Shown here: positions 53,617 to 63,648 of the stretch, one piece after another | How positions within the stretch are numbered: position 1 is the first letter of the stretch | Layout: every line of letters starts with the position of its first letter | NCBI GenBank assembly: GCA_963844405.1 | Contig: CAWJNZ010000007.1 | Span: 186,001-250,000 of the forward strand | From: DASSUW01 sp963844405 | GTDB taxonomy: Bacteria; Actinomycetota; Thermoleophilia; Solirubrobacterales; Solirubrobacteraceae | Reading direction: 5' to 3' | DNA: 64,000 nt | Position numbers and translations under genes: made by a program | The notes under the pieces: model-generated | Databases searched by the model: none | Told to the model about the DNA's origin: nothing | What the model saw: the letters and a program-made list of their open reading frames with translations, nothing else

Positions 53617-53970
53617 TTACCGAGTCGTGGCCGTCTTGTGAAAACGGTGTGAAAGCTCCGCCTGGAAGCGGTAGCCGAAGCCGAAGTGCGTATGGATGAA
53701 CCGCCACTCGGGGAGGGCGTCGGCGAGCTTGGACCGCAGCTTGTGGACGTAGACGTCCACCGACCGGTCGTCCGCCCGCATCGGCGCGCCCCACACCGTC
53801 GCGTACAGCTCCTCCCGCGAGACGACGCGGCCCTCGCGACGCCCCAGCGCCGCCAGCAGGTCCAGCTCGCGCACCGACAGCGTCAGCGCCCGGCCGCCCG
53901 CCAGCACCAGGTACTCGGACGGGCGGATCTCGAGCTCACCCGCCCTGATGACCTCACCGGTCGTCTGCAT
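53617..53970 (-). CDS. Receiver-less PhoB-type winged-helix protein
   Basis: A 117-aa protein consisting only of the OmpR/PhoB effector domain: VSREELYATVWGAPM, DDRSVDVYVHKLRSKL, and WRFIHTHFGFGYRF. The domain is strikingly close to that of the regulator at the other end of the pst operon. No receiver is attached. The last codons contain the PHO-box of pstS, and three PHO-like repeats lie just upstream of its start. It may compete with or add to the full regulator at the same sites; that is inference. Confidence 0.85.
   Translation of the reverse strand: MQTTGEVIRAGELEIRPSEYLVLAGGRALTLSVRELDLLAALGRREGRVVSREELYATVWGAPMRADDRSVDVYVHKLRSKLADALPEWRFIHTHFGFGYRFQAELSHRFHKTATTR
53633..53654 (-). promoter_or_regulatory. 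PHO-box direct repeat upstream of pstS
   Basis: On the minus strand TTTCACACCGT is followed directly by TTTCACAAGAC: two 11-base repeats with a TTTCAC core. Phase and core agree with PhoB/PhoP binding sites. It sits 54-75 bases before the pstS ATG, inside the coding end of the winged-helix gene. Confidence 0.7.
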
Positions 53971-54011
53971 CGCGGCCCACGATGGGGGAGCCGCGGCGGC
54001 GGCCGGTTACC

Positions 54012-54044
54012 GAGGGGTGAAACCGTCGTGAAAGGCCTGTGAAC
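54012..54044 (-). promoter_or_regulatory. Triple PHO-box direct repeat upstream of the winged-helix gene
   Basis: On the minus strand GTTCACAGGCC, TTTCACGACGG and TTTCACCCCTC run end to end, three 11-base repeats with a GTTCAC/TTTCAC core. They lie 42-74 bases before the start at 53970. This is the best PHO-box array in the window. Confidence 0.72.
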
Positions 54045-54051
54045 GGCGCCG

Positions 54052-55926
<1,875 letters not shown>

Positions 55927-55953
55927 GGCCCGTTCGAGGGTATCCTCCGGTTC

Positions 55954-56223
55954 GTGCTGCGGACCATCGTGCTGACCGCCCTCTTGCTCGCGCTTTCGGC
56001 GCCCGTCGCACTGGCCTCCGAGGGCCACGACGGCGGCGAGGGGCTGTGGGGCGAGACCAACGACAAGGTGGTAACCAACGCCGGCTTCGTCCTCATCGCC
56101 GGCATCCCGCTGCTGGTCCTGGTCTTGACGCTGATCCAGACGGCGCTCGACCGGCGCAAGGACCGCCGCCTGGCGGCAGCGAAGGCGCGCACCGCGCGGC
56201 AGGACCTGCGCGGCGGCTGGTAG
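55954..56223 (+). CDS. Small exported membrane protein, unrecognised
   Basis: An 89-aa protein with a signal peptide (TIVLTALLLALSAPVALASE), a short polar segment and one membrane helix (FVLIAGIPLLVLVLTLIQTA) followed by a basic tail (DRRKDRRLAAAKARTARQ). The start is GTG at 55954. It is divergent from the ABC-F gene and 10 bases before the crotonase start, so it probably leads that operon. Function unknown. Confidence 0.72.
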   Translation: MLRTIVLTALLLALSAPVALASEGHDGGEGLWGETNDKVVTNAGFVLIAGIPLLVLVLTLIQTALDRRKDRRLAAAKARTARQDLRGGW

Positions 56224-56233
56224 CCGCCCGCCG

Positions 56234-56953
56234 ATGGTCCGATACCAGCGCCTCGGCGCGGCGGCCGTCGTCACCATCGACCGGCCGGAGCGGCGCAATG
56301 CCGTCGACGGCGAGACCGCGGCGGCGCTGCTGGCGGCCTACGAGCGGTTCGCGGCCGACGACGGCGCGCGGGTGATGGTGCTGACCGGCGCCGGCGAGCA
56401 GGCGTTCTGCGCCGGGGCCGACCTCAAGGCCCTGGAGACGCTGGATCCGGACGCCCCCGGCGGGCCGATGGGCTTCACGCGGCTCACCCCGGTCAAGCCG
56501 GCGATCGCCGCGGTCCGGGGCTGGTGCGTGGCCGGCGGGCTCGAGCTGGCGCTGTGGTGCGACCTGCGGATCGCCGCCGAGGACGCGCGGTTCGGGTGCC
56601 TGGAGCGCCGCTGGGGCGTGCCGCTGATCGACGGCGGCACGCAGCGGCTGCCGCGCGTCGTCGGGCTCGGTCGGGCGCTCGACCTCATCCTCACCGGCCG
56701 CGAGGTCGACGCCGCCGAGGCCCTCGCCATCGGGCTCGTCACCGAGGTTGTCCCCGACCCGCTCGCCCGGGCGCTCGAGCTGGCCGAGGCGGTCGCCGCC
56801 TTCCCGCAGGACACGATGCTCTCCGACCGCGAGGCCGCGCACGCGGCGCTCGGACTCCCGCTGGACCAGGGGCTGGCGCTGGAGGCGCGGCTCGGCCGCG
56901 AGCGGCTCGGGACGGCGCTCGCGGGCGCGCAGCGGTTTAGGGTTCGGCCATGA
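56234..56953 (+). CDS. Enoyl-CoA hydratase/isomerase (crotonase) family protein
   Basis: A 239-aa crotonase. CoA-binding and oxyanion segments are TIDRPERRNAVDGETAAALL, FCAGADLKALE and VAGGLELALWCDLRIAAED. The residue matching Glu144 of the rat enzyme lies in FGCLERRWGVPLIDGG, where a Glu is present; the second catalytic Glu position (164 in rat) is not obvious. The stop overlaps the reductase start (ATGA-type, 4 bases). It probably works on the same fatty acyl-CoA pool as the downstream enzyme. Confidence 0.92.
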   Translation: MVRYQRLGAAAVVTIDRPERRNAVDGETAAALLAAYERFAADDGARVMVLTGAGEQAFCAGADLKALETLDPDAPGGPMGFTRLTPVKPAIAAVRGWCVAGGLELALWCDLRIAAEDARFGCLERRWGVPLIDGGTQRLPRVVGLGRALDLILTGREVDAAEALAIGLVTEVVPDPLARALELAEAVAAFPQDTMLSDREAAHAALGLPLDQGLALEARLGRERLGTALAGAQRFRVRP

Positions 56954-58917
56954 CGACCTACTTCGTGACCGGCGCCACGGGCTTCATCGGCCGCCATCTC
57001 GTCGAGCGGCTGCTGGAGCACGAGGGCATCTTCTATCTGCTGGTACGCGAGGGCTCGACGGAGAAGCTCGAACGCTGGCGCGGCGAGGAGCGCATCAAGC
57101 CGGTGTTCGGCGACATCTCGCAGCCGCAGCTGGGGCTCGACGAGGCCGCCCGCGAGCAGCTGCAGGGCGTCGACCACTTCTTCCACCTGGCGGCGATCTA
57201 CGACATCACCGCGGACGAGACGCAGAACGCGCTGCTCAACGTCGGCGGCACGCAGAACGCGGTCGATCTCGCCAACGAGCTCGGCGCGAAGCGCTTCCAC
57301 CACATGTCCTCGATCGCGGTCGCCGGCGACTACGACGGCTGGTTCACCGAGGACGACTTCGAGGAGGGGCAGGGCTTCCCCACGCCCTACCACCGCACCA
57401 AGTTCGAGTCCGAGAAGCTCGTCCGCGAGCGCGCGCAGGTGCCGTGGCGCGCCTACCGGCCGTCGCTGGTCGTCGGGAATTCGCAGACCGGCGAGATGGA
57501 CAAGATCGACGGCCCGTACTACTTCTTCAAGGTGATCCAGAAGCTGCGGTACGCGCTGCCGCAGTGGTTCCCGATCGTCTCGCTCGAGTTCGGGCGCACG
57601 AACCTCGTGCCGGTCGACTTCGTGGCCGCGGCGGTCGACCACATCGCCCACCAGGACGGGCTCGACGGGCAGGCGTTCCACGTCGTCGACCCGAAGCCGC
57701 CGAAGTCGGGCGACGTCCTGAACGCCCTCGCCAACGCCGCGCACGCGCCGCACGCGGTCATGCGGGTCGACAAGAAGCTCACCGACATGCTGCCGAAGGG
57801 CGTGCTCTCGTACGCCATGAAGATCCCGGCGCTGCAGGGGATCAAGCGCGGCTTCCTGGCCGACTTCGGCATCCCCGAGGAGGCGCTCCAGAACGCCGAG
57901 CTGAAGACGAAGTTCGACGCCCGCGACACGCAGCGCGCCCTCGCCGGCTCGGGGATCGAGCTGCCGCCCTTGCCCTCGTACGCCGACAAGCTGTGGGACT
58001 ACTGGGAGCGCAACCTCGACCCGGACCTCTTCAAGGACCGCTCGTTCGAGGGCGCCGTCAACGGCAAGACGGTCGTCATCACCGGCGCCTCGAGCGGCAT
58101 CGGCCGGGCCGCCGCGCTGAAGATCGCCGCCGCCGGCGGCATCCCGCTCCTGGTCGCTCGCACCGAGGAGAAGCTCGAAGAGGTCAAGGCGGAGATCGAG
58201 TCTCAGGACGGGACCGCCTACGTCTACCCGGCCGACCTCTCGGACTACGACGCCATCGAGCAGCTCGTCGAGCGCATGCTGGCCGACCACCCGGCGATCG
58301 ACATCCTGGTGAACAACGCCGGCCGCTCGATCCGGCGCTCGGTCAAGCTGTCCTACGACCGCTTCCACGACTATGAGCGGACGGTCGGGCTCAACTACCT
58401 CTCGCCCGTGAAGCTGATGCTGGGGCTGCTCCCGCACATGACCGAGCGACGCTCCGGCCACATCGTCAACGTCTCCTCGATCGGCGTGCAGACCAACCCG
58501 CCGCGCTTCTCGGCCTACGTGGCGTCGAAGTCGGCGCTGGACGCGTTCACGCGCGTGGTGAGCTCGGAGACGATCGGCGACAACGTGACCTTCACGACGA
58601 TCCACATGCCGCTCGTCCGGACGCCGATGATCGCGCCGACGAAGATCTATGACTCCTTCCCGACCATCTCGCCCGACGAGGCGGCCGACCTGATCTGCGA
58701 GGCGATCCGAGCCAGGCCCAAGCAGATCAACACGAGGCTCGGGACCTTCGGCGAGGTCGCCTACGCGCTGGCGCCGAAGGCGGTCGACCAGATCCTGCAC
58801 ATGGCCTACAAGGTCTTCCCCGAGTCGGCCGCCGCGAGCGGCAAGAAGGATCCGCAGGAACGCGCTTCGGGTGAGGCGCAGGCGCTCGCGTACCTGATGC
58901 GAGGCGTCCACTGGTGA
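56950..58917 (+). CDS. Two-domain SDR, fatty acyl-CoA reductase (AcrA1-like)
   Basis: A 655-aa protein with two NAD(P)-binding SDR domains. The first is an extended (epimerase/thioester-reductase-like) SDR: VTGATGFIGRHLVERLL at the start, YHRTK (Tyr147, Lys151). The second is a classical SDR: TGASSGIGRAAALKIAA (about 378), NNAGRS, SSIG and YVASK (about 522). Mycobacterial AcrA1 (Rv3391) has the same order and length and makes fatty aldehydes or alcohols for wax esters. It is followed by the SIMPL gene with overlapping codons. Confidence 0.88.
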   Translation: MTTYFVTGATGFIGRHLVERLLEHEGIFYLLVREGSTEKLERWRGEERIKPVFGDISQPQLGLDEAAREQLQGVDHFFHLAAIYDITADETQNALLNVGGTQNAVDLANELGAKRFHHMSSIAVAGDYDGWFTEDDFEEGQGFPTPYHRTKFESEKLVRERAQVPWRAYRPSLVVGNSQTGEMDKIDGPYYFFKVIQKLRYALPQWFPIVSLEFGRTNLVPVDFVAAAVDHIAHQDGLDGQAFHVVDPKPPKSGDVLNALANAAHAPHAVMRVDKKLTDMLPKGVLSYAMKIPALQGIKRGFLADFGIPEEALQNAELKTKFDARDTQRALAGSGIELPPLPSYADKLWDYWERNLDPDLFKDRSFEGAVNGKTVVITGASSGIGRAAALKIAAAGGIPLLVARTEEKLEEVKAEIESQDGTAYVYPADLSDYDAIEQLVERMLADHPAIDILVNNAGRSIRRSVKLSYDRFHDYERTVGLNYLSPVKLMLGLLPHMTERRSGHIVNVSSIGVQTNPPRFSAYVASKSALDAFTRVVSSETIGDNVTFTTIHMPLVRTPMIAPTKIYDSFPTISPDEAADLICEAIRARPKQINTRLGTFGEVAYALAPKAVDQILHMAYKVFPESAAASGKKDPQERASGEAQALAYLMRGVHW

Positions 58918-59501
58918 CCCACGACGACCACGTCACGGTCACCGGGAACGCCCAGCGGGCGGTGCCACCGGGGGCGGCGACGTGGCGGGCCGAGGCCGTC
59001 GAGGCCGATCCCGACCCGCGATTGGCCTTCGAGCGCTGCAGCGCGCGCCTGGGCGGGCTGGTTGCGCGGCTCGACGGGATCGGCGAGGTGGCGACGGAGG
59101 CGGTCGTCGTCCAGCCGCGCTGGGCCGAAGGAGGCGCCGCGGGAGCCGAGGCGATCGGAGCCGTCCGGGTTCGGGCTTCCGCGGAGCGGGCCGGCGAGGT
59201 GGCCCAGGCGGCGATGGCGGCGGGAGCGGACCGCCTGCACGGCCCGCACTTCGAGTACGACGCCGCAGACGACATACGCGGAGACCTGTTGGCCGAGGCG
59301 GTCGAGGACGCGCGCGACAAGGCATCCCGGCTGGCCACGGCGGCGGGCCGCTCGCTGGGCGCCGTCCGGGCGATCGAGGAGGCCGGCCCGGAACGGGTCC
59401 CGGCCCCGTTCCGAGCCGTAGCCGCCGAGGCCCCGGACGTCCGCCCCCGCGAGCTCACCGTGACGGCCTGCGTCACCGTCACGTTCGCGTTGGTCGACTG
59501 A
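58914..59501 (+). CDS. SIMPL (DUF541) domain protein
   Basis: A 195-aa protein of the SIMPL/DUF541 family: VTVTGNAQRAVPPGAATWRA at the start, the helical segment LLAEAVEDARDKASRLATAA, and a final strand RELTVTACVTVTFALVD. There is no signal peptide, in contrast to the exported family members. The GTG start overlaps the reductase stop. It is the last gene of the operon; a hairpin follows. Confidence 0.88.
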   Translation: MTHDDHVTVTGNAQRAVPPGAATWRAEAVEADPDPRLAFERCSARLGGLVARLDGIGEVATEAVVVQPRWAEGGAAGAEAIGAVRVRASAERAGEVAQAAMAAGADRLHGPHFEYDAADDIRGDLLAEAVEDARDKASRLATAAGRSLGAVRAIEEAGPERVPAPFRAVAAEAPDVRPRELTVTACVTVTFALVD

Positions 59502-59522
59502 CGACTCAAGGATCAGCGCCAC

Positions 59523-59555
59523 GGCGGGCGGGTCCTGTCAGGAAGTGGGCCCGCC
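59523..59555 (+). terminator. Stem-loop after the SIMPL gene
   Basis: GGCGGGC (59523-59529) pairs with GCCCGCC (59549-59555), with an inner TCCT/AGGA pair. GTCGACTTT follows. It is a likely transcription end for the crotonase operon, although the T-run is short. Confidence 0.5.
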
Positions 59556-59947
59556 GTCGACTTTGCGGTCCGCGTTCGCGTCGCCTGCGACGCCGCGCTT
59601 GGGCCCCGCAAAGCTCGCCGGCCCGCAGCGCCCCTTCCTGCCACCCACCCGAGGAGCGTTTACGGCTACGGCAATGACGCTGTCGCCATCACGCGAATGC
59701 AGCACTCTGCCCGTCCACGCCGAGAGCAAGCGGCGGCACTGCGGCTCAGGAACCACATCTCGTCGAGCGAGAAGGCCTCATGGAGTGGACGACGCGTCCG
59801 TCGAGCACGTTGTCCGTCCCGCGGCCACTGGCCCTTGCAGTGGAAGCGCGACAGGCGTCGGGTGATCAAGATCCTGAACGCTGAACTGTTCTGCAGCGTG
59901 CGCCCGCTCAGCGTCGACTCAGGAGTTTCTGCCAGGAAAGGGGCGTC
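59556..59947. other. Gene-free stretch at the start of the lower-GC region
   Basis: This stretch of about 390 bases contains no open frame with convincing codon use on either strand. It has the first clear rise in A and T. It carries the ribosome site AGGAAAGGGG for the next gene at its end. No repeat, tRNA or mobile-element end is seen. Confidence 0.5.
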
Positions 59948-62101
59948 ATGGCTCCTCGTCGTGTGCAGGGTTCCGGCACGTCATCGCAGATCCGACGAGC
60001 GCGCCGGAAGCACTGTGTGGGCTGGACAGCGCGTGGGGTTGCACTCATTGCAGTCAGCGGCGCCCTCGTGGTTACTCAGGCGTCAGCCCTAGCGGCTGAC
60101 GGGCGAACTCTGTCGCCGGGCACCGGCTGGAGCGATGACGTCGGGTCGCGCGCCGCCCACGGCACGCTGGCGGCGCCCCAATTCGTTGACGCTTCGGCGA
60201 CCGGCTCGTCACGAGCAGCGAACTTCCGACGCCAAGCGACCAGATTGGCCCGCGGTACCGACCGGGGAGGGCAGGCAAAGCGTCGGGGTGCATTGTTACG
60301 TGTGTTCGCAGCCCTTCACATCGGTGTCTACCGTGCGAGTGGAACCCGTGTGGTGCGAGGATCGGAGCGCCGCGGAGGGGATTTTCACCTCTACCTGACG
60401 GAGGTCGACGTTCTCGCCGGGCTGTTGAGAACAAGGCGGCCTCTGACAGCTGGGGCGTTCGCCGGACATCTGCACGCCCATGGCTTCCGCGCCCACGGAA
60501 AGAAGCTCACTGCCGGTCGCCTGGCGAAAACGCTTCGCACGGCGGCGCGCCGCGCTGTGAAGCGGCCATCGAACTCGCGCGCGCGCATTCCCCTGATGGT
60601 GCGAGCCTTGGGCCTTCGGCAAGGCTACGACGTAGCGCGGCTGCGCAAAGCGAGCACGATACGGCTGGATGCCCTGCAGCAGTTCCTGATCCTCGCCGAC
60701 GTCTCATTGCGCCGCTCGCGGCGCAGCATTCGGGCAAGCGTCTCAGCGCGCCATCAGGCGGAGCCGGGGCCCATCCGGCCACCGACGCGGCAATGCTTCC
60801 CCGGCGCCAATCGCATCAAGCGCAGCCTCACGGGGTTGCTCGGCAACAGTTGGCTCTCAAATGGGGTCGGACAGACCGCGCAGGCGGTTGTGCAGCTTGC
60901 CGGTGGCGATCGGGTTCACCTCGACATCCTCATGCAGAACTTCGGAGCGCACCTTGGCGCTGACGGCAAATGGGAGCTCCGGGAGGAGCCCTGGCTCCGC
61001 ATGGAAACAGTCCCAGGTGTCCGCTCGACCGGCTACGGGCCGCCAGCGCCTGAGCACACCGGTCACGACTCACCGGGAGAAACACTTCGACTGTCAGTGC
61101 GCGTGACCAGCACGGCGCGAGTGGCACGAGGAACCGATTCAGAAGGCGTGATCGCGTGCGGCGATCTCGTAGGACTGAAGTATCCGGCTGACGGACCACT
61201 CAAGGGTGTCCCAGTCGACTGGGACGCGCTGGTCCTCGGAAGCGGCTATCAGGACCTCATCGAGCATGGTGAGATCATTCGGCGAGACACAGTGACCAAC
61301 GCTGACGGCATCGCTGAGCTGTCCTTGCGCCCCAAGAATGAGAAGCTCCCAGGCGTCGGCCGCATCCGCCGGGTCAAGGGTGACGTCCGCGTTGTGGCAG
61401 ACGCCCTGAGCGCGCTTGGCAGTCAATGGAACGGTCCGCTTGGAGAGGCGCTCGGCCGGTGGATATCCGTCCCACGATGGAATCTGTCGACGACCGTCCC
61501 GTGGCAAATCTCCATGCATGTGCCAAACGGACTCAAGTTCCACGCGCATGTAGACGGGCTCACCCGACCCGAAGGTACATCAGTTACCTACGACTACAGT
61601 GCCACGGCCTGCAACGCAGAGGACGTCTACGACACTGAGTTCACCGGCTACTGGCGACACGTCGATGGCGTCGGCGCCGGTCCTGACAGACAGTATGTCT
61701 ATAAAGGGCCGCTGAAGGTGACTTTCTCTCGGGCCAACGGAACCGGTGCCTGGCGTCGCGCACCATGGTTTGTAGGCCCATTGGGCTCGGAACCTCCAAA
61801 TCCGACAGGCGAAGAGACCGTCTACTATGACCTCTCTGAGGGCACATTCCCGCTCGATTGGAGTACCTCGGAGGCACCGGCTTCTCTATGGTACTTCAGC
61901 CCGTTCCCGGACACCCTCGCCCTCGCCGCGCTCACGGACGGTCAGGGAACGCAGATGGTTAAGGTTCGCGAGGACGAGTACTATGGTACTCCGAACCCGA
62001 ATCATGACCCACTTCCTATTAACTCATTTTTCGCGACGCACGAAAAGAGTGTGACTGTCACGGAGGCGGACGCAGACAAGTGCGGTCAACCACCGTCCTG
62101 A
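59948..62101 (+). CDS. Large secreted protein, unrecognised
   Basis: A 717-aa protein with an Arg-rich start and signal-like stretch (GVALIAVSGALVVTQASALA), then no recognised domain. The middle contains basic helices; the C-terminal 350 residues are beta-rich with paired cysteines (GVIACGDLV, TACNAEDVYD, EADADKCGQPPS). AGGAAAGGGG precedes the ATG. Its GC content and codon use (more A/T-ending codons, e.g. in the last 400 bases) differ from all genes before 59.5 kb, pointing to acquisition by transfer or relaxed selection. It stands alone between gene-poor stretches. Confidence 0.75.
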   Translation: MAPRRVQGSGTSSQIRRARRKHCVGWTARGVALIAVSGALVVTQASALAADGRTLSPGTGWSDDVGSRAAHGTLAAPQFVDASATGSSRAANFRRQATRLARGTDRGGQAKRRGALLRVFAALHIGVYRASGTRVVRGSERRGGDFHLYLTEVDVLAGLLRTRRPLTAGAFAGHLHAHGFRAHGKKLTAGRLAKTLRTAARRAVKRPSNSRARIPLMVRALGLRQGYDVARLRKASTIRLDALQQFLILADVSLRRSRRSIRASVSARHQAEPGPIRPPTRQCFPGANRIKRSLTGLLGNSWLSNGVGQTAQAVVQLAGGDRVHLDILMQNFGAHLGADGKWELREEPWLRMETVPGVRSTGYGPPAPEHTGHDSPGETLRLSVRVTSTARVARGTDSEGVIACGDLVGLKYPADGPLKGVPVDWDALVLGSGYQDLIEHGEIIRRDTVTNADGIAELSLRPKNEKLPGVGRIRRVKGDVRVVADALSALGSQWNGPLGEALGRWISVPRWNLSTTVPWQISMHVPNGLKFHAHVDGLTRPEGTSVTYDYSATACNAEDVYDTEFTGYWRHVDGVGAGPDRQYVYKGPLKVTFSRANGTGAWRRAPWFVGPLGSEPPNPTGEETVYYDLSEGTFPLDWSTSEAPASLWYFSPFPDTLALAALTDGQGTQMVKVREDEYYGTPNPNHDPLPINSFFATHEKSVTVTEADADKCGQPPS

Positions 62102-62217
62102 GCACATCACTCGAACGGGGCTCTCCCGGCTTCGGCTTCTCCTAGCGCCGCGGGGACCGCTCGAGCCGAGCAACCTGTCGTAGCGGAGCCAAGCGAGAGT
62201 CCACCGCTCGCCGTGTG

Positions 62218-62575
62218 ACCGTCGGTCGGCGGCAAGCACGACCGCTTCGAGTTGACCATCGACAGCCGGCATGCCACCGGTATCTGCGGCAAGACGCGGC
62301 GCGTGTACAGCGTCGACGCGCACGCCGTTCGAGCGGTCGCTTGTGTGAACGGCCGAGCTCAAAGGTTTCGGGACCGTCCCGCGGGCACCCGCGTGCGTAC
62401 CGCGCAGAACCCTGCACATGACGAGGGCGGCCCGCTGGGCTGGTGCCGCGGCCGTTATCGCGTGACGGTGACATGCACCGAGGGATTTGCTTCTCCACCA
62501 GCAGGCACCTGGCATGTCCCCCGCCAATTCCCCACGCGGTCTCAAGTCATCGCGCGATTCTCATTCCGGGTGCGC
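62218..62575 (+). pseudogene. Remnant of a secreted cysteine-containing protein
   Basis: After a stop near 62217 the frame is open without any ATG at a suitable place. It shows a coherent secreted-protein pattern: DRFELTIDSRHATGICGKTR, AVACVNGRAQRF, GGPLGWCRGRYRVTVTCTEG and FPTRSQVIARFSFRVR. This resembles the repeated extracellular domains of hypothetical Solirubrobacterales proteins as I recall them, but there is no start or signal. Probably the C-terminal end of a decayed gene. Confidence 0.4.
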
Positions 62576-62700
62576 TGTACGCGGCGCGGTCGCGACCAAG
62601 CGGTCGCTCCCGAGTGCTCCTTCGCGCGACATGCGACACCCGTCCCCCGGGCGCTCATCGCGTTTCCGACAGTCCGATCGGAACTGGGCCGGAGGTCGTC

Positions 62701-62975
62701 CTACTTGCTCGGCAACTCGGCAATCGCCTCGATCGACATGAGCAGGCCGTGCGGTAGCCGAACGTGGGCGGGCGCCGAACGGGCCGGCGCCGGATCGGGC
62801 ATGTGGCGGGCGTAGACCTCGTTGAGCGGGGCGAAGTCCTCGACATCGGCGTAGAGGATCGTCGTTTTGACGAGGTTGGCCATGGACGTGCCGGCGTTCG
62901 GCGGGTGATCGCGAGGGCGCCCTCGCGACACTCACGGCGTGTTGATGTAGGCGCCGGTCGAGCGGCGCGCATGGT
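62701..62975 (-). pseudogene. RidA/YjgF-family remnant
   Basis: The minus-strand frame ending at 62701 reads NAGTSMANLVKTTILYADVE, then LNEVYARHMPDPAPARSAP and GLLMSIEAIAEL. This is the second half of a RidA (imine deaminase) protein, where the family has VVKTTVFL, NEVYARYF and VEIEAIA. The N-terminal half is absent in any frame, so about 60 of roughly 125 residues remain. Non-functional remnant. Confidence 0.6.
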
Positions 62976-63062
62976 CCCCCGCGACGCGGGCGATCTCGGC
63001 GACCGAGGTCAGACTCCGGCGGATCCTCTCCAAGCCGTCTCCGCCGAGCCTCTCTGGAGGTC

Positions 63063-63092
63063 ACGGCCGGGCGGGGAGACGCGCCCGGCCGT
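63063..63092. terminator. Strong stem-loop between gene remnants
   Basis: ACGGCCGGGCG and CGCCCGGCCGT form a perfect 11-bp stem with an 8-base loop. It lies just after the end of the minus-strand remnant at 63159, where a terminator would be expected. No T-run on either side. Confidence 0.5.
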
Positions 63093-63158
63093 CACGCCTT
63101 GGCAGAGGCCTGTGACTCCCCGCACGGCGTGTGGTCGAGCAACGGCTCGGGGGGTGCG

Positions 63159-63500
63159 TCAAGCGCGGTCGACGTAGAGCAGCATGATTCCCATCACATC
63201 GGTCGCGGGGTGCGAGCTCTGGTACATGTTGTGCAGCCGCACGAGGTCGCCCTGCCGGATCGTGGCGACCGGGTCGCCCGTGCACGTGCTCATCGACATG
63301 ACGCTGTGCACGTCGAGGGGGTCGAGCGTGGCCACCGACTTGCAGATCGACGCGCCTCCCCGGCTCTCGTTTGGTGGCCTCGATGGCGACGCCGTGCCCG
63401 TGCAGATGCCCGATGGCGGCCACTACGTTGCCCGGGACGGTGACGTTCCGGGCGCGGACAGTGCCGCCACGCCGCTAGCGCGAGGGAAGGATGCTGACGC
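63159..63500 (-). pseudogene. Decayed secreted protein, possibly Nod19-like
   Basis: Two minus-strand frames joined near 63345 give RNVTVPGNVVAAIGHLHGHG, VAIEATKREPG, then LDPLDVHSVMSMSTCTGDP, IRQGDLVRLHNMYQSSHPA and VMGIMLLYVDRA before a TGA. The GHLHGHG and VMGIML motifs recall the SURNod19 family of secreted proteins. The 5' part with signal peptide is missing. Frameshifted remnant; the family call is tentative. Confidence 0.4.
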
Positions 63501-63648
63501 GCGAAGTTAGCCGTGCCCAGACCTGGGGGAGTCGGTGTGAGAGGTCCGGTACCGGCCATCGATGTAGCGGAAGACGCAGCGGACATCGCCGCCCGCGGCC
63601 GCGGGTGTGGTGCCCCCGCGCCGATTCGATCAAGGGGAGGACTCTCTC

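Noticed and set aside
59545..59869. Overlapping 70-130 codon frames on both strands after the SIMPL operon
   Set aside because: No ribosome site, no domain and codon use unlike neighbouring genes. Treated as non-coding.
62976..63062. Search for the N-terminal half of the RidA-like remnant
   Set aside because: No frame in this stretch contains the early RidA motifs (GPYSQA, SGQ), so the remnant cannot be extended to a full gene.
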